Assembly: GCA_003864495.1 (NCBI GenBank)
Contig: ML133388.1
Span: 868,738-932,737 of the forward strand
From: Nemopilema nomurai
Taxonomy: Eukaryota > Cnidaria > Scyphozoa > Rhizostomeae > Rhizostomatidae
Length of the DNA stretch: 64,000 nucleotides
Reading direction: 5' to 3'
The number at the start of each line of letters is the position of its first letter. Position 1 is the stretch's first letter. Of the stretch, positions 41,301-53,776 are shown in pieces. The notes beneath the pieces were generated by a model. That model was not told the origin of the DNA. It searched no databases and worked only from the letters and a program-made list of their open reading frames with translations. Both the position numbers and the translations under genes were made by a program.

Positions 41301-44300
41301 TTCTGGCAGCAACAAAATGCGAATCAAAAACGACGATTATCCTGAAGACAGTGAAACAGACGATGAATCTGATGGTGATGATGTAAGTTTTCTCTATTTT
41401 TGCTGCTGCCAACATGTTTTTTGAAGGCCGCTCGGCCATTTTATTCAGACATATGCGCTATCGAATGCAGAAGGACATGCTAGGAGAAGCAATCGGAATC
41501 AAGCCACAAAAATCTCTATCTAACCATACATTAGACCCTTCAATCTCGTCACAGACTAGCCAGTGTTTTGTGGGCCTATAGATAATCATAATTATTTTGC
41601 TTTTAACTAGCCCTCGTTGCACTAAACAAAACAAGACGAAATGATATTTGATGACGTCAGTTAGCCAGATAACGCCAAAGCACAGATAAGATTAGATAAG
41701 GGAAGACCAAGTCCATCCATTTGTGTTTGAATGTTAATTGCAGCTGCTAGTTTCAGGGATCTTCTCTGCTCAGTATTCCGCGCTGTTCAGCTCTTAAGAA
41801 TATGAACTTAAGTCCGTTGGGAAAAAATCCCCCAAGAATAGGTAGTCATTCTTGTTTTGAAAGAAAGTCTCTTGATACAATTTAAAAGCAGAGAGCGTTG
41901 TCCACCCTTCTTTTCGTGGATTGTGGACATTAATATTTGATGAACGCGTTGCAGGATGAACGGGTTAAGCCACTTTTCCATTATACCCATTAGACAGTTT
42001 GCTATAAATTAGAGTTAAGTGAAATGTAATTTTGGCCATGCCACGATGATTAATTGTCTCAATTTGATTAGGACCTTGCGGTGAGAATTCCATCATCCCA
42101 CGAGATAACGCTGGAGCATGGTAATAAAATGGTGAGTCAGGTTAAAAAATGATAATTCTGTGACTTTTGGTCAGACCTTTAGATACACAATGACGTACCG
42201 GGAATTATCTTCACAAGGTCATGCATTGCCCCTTCACATTTCTCCCTAACATACCTTGTGTGAACCACGAAAAGCGACCATGAAATTCAAGACAATTTTA
42301 GTTGCTTGTCTTCAGGAAAGCTTTTATGGTGTAGGCAGAATAATGAGATCAAATAATGTCAGGTCATTGCCAGCAAATGATTTACAAACAAAATGGTATT
42401 TAGTCAACAATAGTTTTTAGTCAACAATAGTATTTAGGCAAAAACGGAGTATCAATCTGATGGTATGTTCAAAATATAAATACTTTTGGAGTAATTTATT
42501 TCTGGGACATTGTATCCATCTACAAAACATGCTAATAATACTGGGCTCTGCTTCATCTGTTTGATGTTATGTCTTTGCCTGCTCCCATATGATCTATTTA
42601 ATTTTGCACTGCCATGAATTTATTTGCTCTATCCTCACACCATGTCATAAAAATTTAGCCTTTTGGAAACACGACTTCATGATTTCTATACGCCACAATG
42701 GTGCAACATGTGTGGAAGGCTTCAGAGACCTGAAATCGTTCCTAAGTGAACACACGCATATTTTGAATGGTTCTTGATACTCCATTTTCAGGTCACTTTT
42801 AATCGAAAAATCATTATTTTAAGCTGTTTGGAAAAGAAAGTATTCCGACTTCCCTCTGACTTTCCTTTGAGTTTTCAAACTGTTCACATGTCATTTACTG
42901 GAATAACATCTTCATTTCAATAAATAATTTTGATAAAGCAATAGAAAACCGACAAGATTTGAGTATTTCTTTGGCCAGGCCTTCGCCGAAGAATGTACAG
43001 CTCGGGAGACCTCCTGCCCTTCCGTGACGTCATCACGATTTCTTGAGGCCAAGAGCCGCAAGTGTGCGATGAAGGGTCACCTGCACAGTCAAATAGACAA
43101 AAACCCCGAAGCTGACCCTTTATGATGCGAATTCTTAATTATTATTTCAAGCTCTCTACGTAAACAGTCGTTCTTTTCTATTGAATCTCACTTTGACAGT
43201 TTTAGTTGGCGAGTTCGTTTGTTATTTTCTCGAATTAAAGGCTTCGAAAACCAAACCAATTCGTTCTGCGTATTTGAATTTAATTGATTTTGTTTTGCAA
43301 AGCATTATACTGGCGTGCAAACAAGCAACCAGTGTCTTTCCATGGTAATGCGGTTACAGTGGCCCAGGTCAACTGCCGTATCTAAAACACAGACAGGATT
43401 ATGTTTGGCTACTTTCATACCACGAAGTGGAATATACTTGCTTTGATGGCAAAGTAGTCTGTGGTATCTTGACTGAAATAAAGGCATCGTAGGTAGATTG
43501 TAATAAAGGCATCTGGCGACTTTTTTTAATGATTTCAAGGCCTGTGGTTTTTCGACCTTGATTTTGTGTGAGTTTTGACTGGCTTTTCACCATAGGTTGC
43601 CAATGTTTGCGAGCAAATCTTACACGACATTGCGGTGTTAACTTTTAAGTGTCTAATCAAACTAAAAAAGGTCGTAGAAACCTGGTCTTATCAAAACATA
43701 AAGTAAAATCTTGAAAGTTTGATGTTTAGTATTTTGACGATTTTTCATTCCCCTTCATGCAAATCATTAAGCCGCAATACTTTACCGACCTAGCAATTAA
43801 ACTAAATTATCTGGTTTACGGAGCTAGAAATTTTAGAAAACAACTGTTCACTTTCAACGCTGTTCCAAGTTCTTTCTCTCTGCCGTAACAGAGAAGCCGC
43901 TGATTTTTTTATGAATCGGGGCGCGGAAAGCTGAAGGATAAGCCAGAAGCCAGCAAATGGTTTCCACTGCAAGTGGTCCGCGGAATAGCCCAATGGATCT
44001 CCGGCATTGCGAAATCACGTTCTAATAAACATGGTATTATGAAGGCGACCAGGTGTATTGAGAGCGGTGAAAAACAACGCTGAAACTACCAACAAGGAGA
44101 GGCCAGGTGTCTAAAAAGAATGTTCGAATTTGGGACAGCGCTATAGCGTCGTCGGTTGAGGACCGTTGGAGTTGATCGTACTGGAGCCAGGTGGCGCTGC
44201 TGTGGAGGAAATTTGCGCCTGCTCATTCGCCTATTCCCTTAGTTCTAAAGACTGTTCTAAAAATCGGCTTCCAGCATTTGCTTATAATCAAGTGTAAATT

Positions 44301-47300
44301 ATGTTAAATAGTCCTAGTTTATGGATGTTGGCTTTTTTTTTTACATGTCTTCGTCGGACTATTTCTTATCAGGGTTGGAACACTGTTGACTTCCTTGATT
44401 AGAACAGAAAATAGATTTAGAGAAATCAATGTTTTCAGTGGACAAAATGAATGAACGGAGATTGGCAGGTGACGCGCGAAATTTAAGGCCAGGCACTTTG
44501 AGAAGCAGTTTTCAATCAATCAGTAGATAAGATGTGGCAATTAACTCACTTTTCCTCTGTAGAAATGTGCAAATCGCGTTCCTAGCGCATAAGCAGATTG
44601 TTTGGAATGTTGGTAAACAAAAGTGGATCTAAAACTGTGCAACTAGAAGTTTCCAAATCGTTTTCCTTGCAAGATCGTTAGTGTTACAACCTAATTTGCC
44701 TAAGGCTTTCATCCGCTGTTAGTTTGTTCTTTAAAAGAAATTTGATGGACGAATGTAGGGAATATATCCCCAGAATGTAACTTTAGATTAGTGGTAGTGA
44801 ATTAATGTTCCTGTACGAGTTTGAAATTTTGCATGACCTCATGACAGGTATTCGTTAGGATGAGGTATGCTTTCATTGCTTCATTAAACACAAATACTGT
44901 TACATAAATAATTTCGGTCAATTCGGTGCCACGTTTCCCTATTACTTTTAAAGCACGCGATGTGTGTAGCTTCAAGGTTGATCTATATCAGCGAAAAGTA
45001 TAGTGCACTGTATCTCAGTGATATCTGCTGGTCTACCTGATTAGTACTATATTTGACTATTTTACCTTGCTTTTTAGGTAGTGCATGCCTTATTGATGTT
45101 GTTTCCTTTTTGTATCCACAGATATCCTCGATGACCCTGGATCCATCAGGTTCCCGTCTGATCACTGCAGGATACGATTATGAGGTTGCCTTTGTCATGA
45201 TGATATCTCTACCGTAAATCCTCGAATTAGCCCCCTGGGGGCTTATTTATTTTTGACATTTTTGGATGGGGGCTTATAAAAATTTTTGGAACATGCCACA
45301 TAAAAATATAATTTTTAAAATTTATTTCTTTTCATAATATAAAAAATAGCCGAAGTATAAAGTAACCTTTGATTAAATTATTAACAAAAACATAAATTTT
45401 TGTGGCAATTCACTAAAATGTCAAAGGCAACCTCAGGAGTCAAAAATCAACAAATCGAGGGGGCTTATTCGAGGCTTATTGAAAATTTGTAGTTCTAGGG
45501 TGGGGGCTTATTCGAGGGGGGGCTTTTTCGAGGGGGGGGGGGGGCAATTCGAGAATTTGCGGTATTCGAATTTGATCATTTAGAACCTAATCAATCATGT
45601 TAAGTATTTACCATTTTCAAACAAAGAAAACCAGACGTAAGTGATCGTGGAATCAAGGCATACGTGTCTTGCTGTCAAACCCGGGTTCGGATGGTAGTGG
45701 CAACGCGGAAAGACCGCAGCAGTAGTTCTAACTGCCATCTTACCATAGTTCTAGCTGATTTTCAGCAAGGCAAAGCCTTTAATTCTTTCAGAATGCTTTG
45801 TTCGCCGCATGCATGATAAATCTTGAAGGGATTTCTTGGAAAAGAAATAGGAGTGTGGATTACCCACACAGTTGGTACCGTAACCCGCTTCTCATGATGC
45901 CATTTGCCAATATTCTCGCAGGCAGTTTCATTCTGTCTTTGCAGGGCCTCAGAGTAGGCCAGATTTTAACTTCCCTTTAATTCATACTGAATTTTTTGTT
46001 GCTTGACTATGTAAACAATGCTGTCCTAGATGAAATTCTGGGACTTCAACACAATGGATGTTCATCTGAAGCCCTTTCGAAGCCTAACACCAATGGAAAG
46101 TCATGGCATTCGAACGATAAGATACAGCGCGGCTGGAGATATGATCCTAATAGCAGCTGGCAATTCTCAGGTTTGTTTCGATTGGCTATGAATTTCATAA
46201 CCATTTTTGGTACTAATTTTCATTCAGCATTCAGACTTCCATGAGTAATGCCAATCAATTCTTGTAAATTTTTTAAAGGAAAGTGAATCAATGCTGTCAA
46301 TCAATCAATAATGTCTTCTGATTTGAAATTCACTTCTTTTAGTATTCATGCTTCTAAAGAAATCAGTCATCTTGCTGGTTTTACTGATTTCTGAAAGTGC
46401 CAAAGAAAGTTTCGAAAAGCAAGGCTGTATTGACTAAAGCTTGATGTTTGGTTTGTGATGTTTTGGAGGCAAAGATTTCTTATTTTCACATTAAATTGCC
46501 CCGTGTTGCTTGCAAATAGCTCCGTAAGAGACAGATTTTCCAAATGATAGCGGCCCCTTTTCGGCTCTTTAATCTGCAATAAAAGGCTGTGTTTTTTGGA
46601 GGTATTTAGGTATTCAAAGATAGTTCTTAATAGTCATCCCATCTCATAGCTCTTCAATTATCGCAACGTGTGAGAAGATACGCACCTGCATGCCTGTTTC
46701 CAAGGATACACTTTATGCACATGAATACAATGTAACGAATAAGATTGAAAATTGCGTGGAAGGCCATTAAAGCTTTCGGTTGGACTCTGTGTAAGAAAAA
46801 CCGATTAATGGTATCAATTTAGAGTAAATCATTCTTTGCTTCCCAATTTATAGTTTTGCTGTAAACATTGCTATTAACGGAGGTCAGGGCTCTTAAGATA
46901 TCATTTCCATATTTTATAAGCTTGATTTTCTTCTCAAACAGGATTTTCTACTTATTACTGCTTTGCGGCACACCGCAAGCATGCCCATTTCGACAGAGAA
47001 ACTTTGTTATCATTTGAAGATGTCTTAAAGGTCTTTTTTCTGCAGGCGAAGGTCCTTGACAGAGACGGTCATAAAATTTACGAATGCAAGAAGGGAGACC
47101 AGTACATTGTGGACATGAAAAACACAAAGGTACGTCGAAGCTATCAAAGCAACTTCGTTAACTAATCTTTTCCTCTCCAATAATAAGGGAATGAAATTGA
47201 TAGGTCTAAGTAGAGCAGTGATTTTTGTTGTTGCTCAACGAGTGAAAACCGTCCAGTTTTAACTAAAAATACCAACTTGAAAACCACGCTATAGGCTGCT

Positions 47301-50300
47301 TCGCGAAGAAAGTTGACTGGCCTATTTACCCGACATTGGGCCTCAGTCTCAATCCCTCAATTGCGATTAATCAAAATCGCAATAATCACAATATTGATTT
47401 CCATAATGTATTTTTAGATGATGTAATTTATAGCTAATGAGTATGAGGGATGTATCTTTGTCCATTGTGTCCACTGAGGGAAGATCTGTTTGGTTCATTG
47501 TGTCCACTAACGGAACGTCGGTTTGGTACATTGTGTCCACCAAAGGAAGGTCTGTTTGGTACATTGTGTCTACTGAGGGAAGGTCTGTTTGGTCAGTTGT
47601 GTCAACTAAGGGAATGTATGTTTGGTACATTGTGTCCACTAAGAGAAGGTCTGTTTGGTACATTGTGTCCACTAAGAGAAGGTCTGTTTGGTCAGTTGAG
47701 TCCACTAAGGGAAGGTCTGCTTGGTCCATCGTGTCCACTAAGGAAGGTCTGTTTGGTAGATTGTGTTCACCAAGAGAAGGTCTGTTTGGTCCATTGTGTC
47801 CACTAAGAGAATGTCTCTAATCAACTCCAAAGTGGACAGAAATTTAGGGAGCAGAATGCGTGCTGGGGATTTTTTTGATAATGTTCTCTAAGTGCATTGC
47901 CTCCTATCAGTTGTTCAAAGTGCTTTCTCTTCCTACAATCCAAAAATCATTCCTGGCCACTTTGTAAACATGTTTGCTATTGAGGCTTCAAGTTGTCATG
48001 GAACATAGCAAATTTAGGCGGAAAGGCAAAAGTTGCAATCGCATTTGAACACTTGTAGTTTGGACTTTATTTATAAATGAGAATGCTCTGAAAATGTGCC
48101 TTATGATTAGCTTGGTTCGTCGGTGCGATTAAATGCCTGCTTTATCTAAAATTGACGGATGCCGAAGAAATATAGGCTTTTGTTAAACTGATTATTGCCA
48201 AGTCTACTTCTACTTGGCAATACCTCTCTAATGTACACGGATATAAACAGGCAAAGCCTCCCTCCGGCTCCATGTCGCGGAGCCGTCCATTTTCTGTACT
48301 CAGGTTAGCACCCACCCCCTCAGCCCCTTAGCCCTTTAACCACACCTTACTCTTCAGTTTTATCACTGGTTGTTAGGCTGAAGCGGTATCAATAATGCAA
48401 TCCTAGTAATCTCTCTTTAAATCCGATGCGGAACACACTAGTATGGCAAGTTTTTGGTGCATTGCGGCGATTTACCCGCAGCCTCAAGACCAGTTTCCCT
48501 CGGTGTTCTTTCTCTTCTGCAGTCGAGTCCTTTGTTTGATCTCAATGCAAAGATATCTGACGCGAATGTTTCTTGAAGAACAGTTTCTTGAACCTTTAGC
48601 AACTGCGATGAGAAGTTTGCCAAAACGAAAGAGTTTATCTGATCAGAAAGTTGAATAGTTACACAGCTTAAACCTGAAGAATGTGCACGACAGAAAAGAT
48701 TCTGAACGACAAAGAAGGAACATTATGTCGAGTCGAAGACAAGTGATTGCTAAGTCAAATGGAGACTGTATTGTGCTTTATACCCAAGTCAAACGCTATC
48801 TTGGAAATATCGCCTCCATAGTACAATAGGGCAGACGTGTGTCTACCGATACGACCAACCTTAGACGGGATAAGATAAGCTAGAACACACAGGCAAAAAA
48901 CCGGCCTTTGTGCCACCAATGAGATCTCATAAGATAATGTGAATTGTGGTCTCAATTATGACAGCAAAGTGATCTTTTGTAAAAGTATTATTATACGTGA
49001 CAGCCGTTCTGAAGTTTCTAACACTTTCTCAACAAGAACAATAGGACTCCTTAGCTTTCATTCATTTGTCTGTCTCCATTTTGAGCTGACGCAGTTTCAC
49101 TGGATTTTTAGCTAGAGCTCGGCTTATTTACTTGGAGTAGCATTTTTTGATGACCCCTGTGACAATGCCTGCACTTTTGACAGCAGCACCGCTACTAGGG
49201 ATGCAAAGTAGAAAAGCAAGAAGGTTTTGCCATCAAATTATATTCTAGGAATATAATGTATTGTCCCCATTTTTACGTCACTTACTGTACAAGTAATCAT
49301 GAAGTATTACGGCATAGCTATAAGAATTGCAATAGATGTTGACAAAAGGGAATGTTTGTGACTATGAACCTGCTAAATCCCTGGAGTAAAGTATTTGTTT
49401 TGGCAATCTGCCAGGGCTATAAATATGAGCAGTTGTGGTATGTTAATCCTTTTGAATTAGATTCAACTAAGGCAGATTATGCAAAAACCGCGGCTCGTTC
49501 GTGTCTACTACCAGGCAGACACCAAAGAATTCCTCTCGCCACAGAGTTTTACGAAAACATGTATCGCAGTTAGTGAATTTCTGTTGAACGCCACAGATGT
49601 GACGAAACATTGATGCACGGTTCAAGAGAGCGGGGATTTTAAAGTCATGCGCCGCTCGTGAAGCTTTGCGTTGATACCTAAGCACTAGGCCATGTTCAAG
49701 TGATGCCGACAAACACTTTGAGGCGACATTTTACAGTGGTGTTTAAGACATGGCTGAAAGTCAATGTTTCATCGCATGTCCAATTTTAGATGTTGATTGC
49801 AACGCCAATCATTCAATTACATCATATTTCACATTGGCTAGAGAAAGCGGAACTATTTTTCGCATACTTAAAAGTAATTTTTTCGTCCGACACTCCTCAG
49901 AGTATGCAAACGTCGGAAGATAACCAAAAACTGACCGAATAAATAGCCAGATGCGGATCGAAAACACTAGAGGGTGATAAGCAGTGCGCGTGATTGGTTA
50001 TAATTGACCAATCTGCGTTAACGTTATGTCCAGAGCAGAACTATTTTCCTAGATTTTTTTAATTCAATTCGCTTCGATTCAAAAATATTATTGGAGTCTT
50101 TAATGTTTTCCTAACTCAGAAAGATTTCTGGTTTTATATAGCGTTCACTACGGCAAAAAAAAACGACAAAAAACAGACGTCTTTCATAAATCGACATAAA
50201 TCTTTAAAGAAGCAGCTAAAATAATAAGAGATGACACCCAGACGCAATCGGCATAGTCCAAGTTTCGTTAATCTTCGACCAACTCATTTTTTGTGTTACT

Positions 50301-53300
50301 AAAGACTTTGGCTGAAGTCGTCAACATTTAATGACAAAAAAATGTTTTTTATGAATACGTATAGGTGAACAAAGAGGATCGAAAAACCATGTGGTTAGAT
50401 AAAAGTATGAAACGAAAACATTAAGGAAAGACAGTCACGTGTGCTTGTGCGTATTGAATATTAGGGAGCGAAACGCCATGTGGCAGGCGCGAGGCAATGA
50501 AGAGAACAACTGTTGAACGAGTCAAAAGGTCATCTTGCTAGTTCTTGTTGGTAACACTCTTTCTATTTTATACGAACACACTTTATAAGATCACTGATCC
50601 TGGACTTGCCTTAACAATATAGACAGGCTGAAACATGCTCAAGATGAGAAATTAAAGAAAAACAATTCACATTTTGAAATTCAAATGCGAGGATTCTTTA
50701 CAGATGAGATGATGTGCCAGACGGGTATTGCCATTGGGATGTAGTGATAACTGTGTGTGAATTGATTTTCATGAGTTGTCGTGACTCTTATTGGATTCAA
50801 ACGAGGATTACATAACATTGCAACTCTCTTAACGAAAATTCCAACTACTGTACCGACATTTTTTCGACAAGAAACTTTGATGAGTTTGCCCATAGATACT
50901 AGCAGTTATTGCTTTATTTTTACCAAGTAAAACATCTTAGAAACCAGAAACACTATGTAACTTCTCAAATGTTTGCAAAAATCACTCTTCAAACCCAAAA
51001 ATTCTTTAAGAAAATTTGGGCCTGAAATTATCAAAAATTAAGAACATTGAGGCTCGGCAAAATTATTTGGTTCTTATAAAAAATAGTGTGGTGCGAGTAG
51101 GGAAAAAGTAGAGAGATGAGGAAAAACACATGATATCTTTGGCGTTGGTGGTTGTTTCTGGGGTTTATGGGCACAGGGTCTAGCGGGAATGGTCAGGCCG
51201 CCTTCAACGAACACTTGAGCATGTCTTCATTCACAAGGAGTTCGAGTTGATCGAGGTCACATGACAATGCTCCTTCGCAGTGGCTATAAGCCGTCTTCGT
51301 CAACCTTACAGCTTAACCTTAGTAAAATCAATTGTTTTTCCTTCACATAAACAGGGTCATGTGGCTATGCTGAACGCTGGTTGCTGGGACCCGAAAAGCC
51401 CCTCTGAATTCATCACTTGCTCTGATGATGGGTAAGTCATTAATTTTTAAATTACTTATTATCGTTCTCAAAGTGATCCGTCTTGGCTCCCCATCCCCTG
51501 CTTAACACTAATCCTTGCACGTTGTCACATTACTTTGAATTTTACTGATTCTTATATTCATGCTATGACAGTCGATTCAGGTCCCAATGAGTCATCAAGT
51601 TCTCTTTAAAGCTGCGAGTAAAAATATGTGGAGAGCCTGCGCACCTGGCCTAAAACCGCGACGAAGCTGGAAACCCAACAAGTAGCTCTTTCCATTGACA
51701 GATGTGATTGGCTGACTGGATGGTGGGAAGGGATTGATATTGTGGAGTGTTTGTTGATGTAAAAGCACACCCGACTATACATGCTTTTTTATAAGGAACC
51801 TACCTCAAGGCCTAGTTCCAAAAGTTCCTTATTCGTAGACCTCAAATCATCAGATTCTCACTTTCAGTGTTTTGACTACAATGAGCCTTAATACTTAATA
51901 GAGAGAGGGGCGAGACATCATATGCGGAAACTACTCAATGAAGCACTTGACACACGAATAGCAAACAATCTATGCGAGTATTGGCTGCAAATGAATGGAA
52001 CCGGCTTTTTAGTTCTTGATGCTTGCAGTTATAAAAATTGTTCAAATCGAAAAATTCCTTAGGGATTTCGTTTTTAGTAGTATAAGTTCTTTAAATATTT
52101 CGACCTTCTACATGTAGGTTCCTTATAAAGTGGTTCCTTATAAAGTGGTTCCTTATGAAAAAACCTTGTACTGTTTCTTCAGGATTTCTGTACAAAGGAT
52201 TAAAGTTTCATTTACGTCATACATAGCCAGTCTCGCTGAAAAGCAGCGGCGTGAGCCATTGGAGCCTATCTAAGAAAGGAAACTGGAATAGTCAGCACCC
52301 TAAAGATAAATGCGGGAAGGGGCATGAAAAGAGCTCTAGACTCTATATGCAGGCATAAAAAGAGCTCTAGACTCTTGGTAGAGATGGTTGTCCCAAGTCA
52401 AATGTGCCGTCCACTTGGTAGAGAAAACTTCACTGTCTCCTTTTCTTAAAAAGGGCAAAAAACCACATGAAGATCATTTAAGTGTATGAGTTAATAATTT
52501 AAGTGTACACTGAATCAATAAGGACATAAATATTTATTCAAAACCTTGCATCTTGCAGTAAAAATATCAAACCTGCTGAAGGGCGAACATGTTAGGCCAA
52601 TATGCAGACCACGCCTATGAGCATCCGCCCATTTGTCATTTGCTATTTTCACAGTAAAACAGAACCATACGTTGTTTAACCCTTTATTGATGTCGTATCT
52701 TCAAATTTGAAGGTGTCAGATAATCGATCCTGGAGGTAGTCAAAAGTAACATGTTCAGATTTGCTCTTTTTTACTTAAACTGATTAAAGAACTCAGGGAC
52801 TTCTGGCCCTGAATGTTTAGCGCCCTCTTCCTCCTCGCGATTTACACTGGTGACGTAAATGGTATAGAAAACTAAGTGGTGCCTTGATGTCTTTTCCGTT
52901 CCCAAGATTTCTCATCGCTTATGGTTCGCGAGGCACTAAAGAAAAGAGCTCATGTTGCTCCATGCTAGAGTTTTAACTGCAATCAACTCAGTGAATGCTT
53001 AACACAGGTTACTGAAAATATAAATCTGTCCTTTACCACGGATCGGTAAAGTTGATATAATTTTCTTCTTTCTTGTGATGCCATTAAATCATAATATAAA
53101 CATGTGTCGAATGATTAATTTCCAGCACTGTTCGTCTTTGGGATGTCAACGATGTTAGGAGAAATATCAAAGTGGTGAAAACAAAGAGCAAACAAGGTAA
53201 AATTATGTGTAAAATTGCAACCAAATTAGATTGCACTGTTAGTTTTGGTCTTATTCTTTGTGATTGAATGTTGCACGTTCGAAGCATTTTTGTGCGACAT

Positions 53301-53699
53301 TTGCACTCAATCACTCATTCAGTCACTCACTCACCAACTCACTCACTCACTCACTCACTCACTCACTTGCTCACTCACTCACTCACTCTTCACGCACTCA
53401 ATCACTCTCACTCATTCAGTCACTCACTCACTTGCTCACTCACCCACTCACTCACTTGCTCACTCACCCATTCACTCACTTGCTCACTCACTCACTCACT
53501 CACTCACTCACTCTTCGCGCACTCAATCACTCTCACTCATTCAGTCACTCACTCATTTGCTCACTCACCCACTCACTCACTTGCTCACTCACTCACTCTT
53601 CACGCACTCAATCACTCACTCTCACTAAATCACTCACCCACCCACTCACTCTCACTCAATCACTCACCCGCTCACCCACTCACCCACACACTCGCTAGG

Positions 53700-53776
<77 letters not shown>

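Larger units (their letters stand above)
47130..51354 (+). other. WDR70 intron 10
   Basis: 4.2 kb. Contains the 33-bp minisatellite, two hairpins near 48193-48285 and copy B of the dispersed repeat. Nothing else recognised. Confidence 0.6.

Noticed and set aside
53245..53702. Three His-Ser-Leu-Thr-rich frames of 127-144 codons
   Set aside because: The CACT tetranucleotide has no stop in any forward frame; intronic microsatellite.
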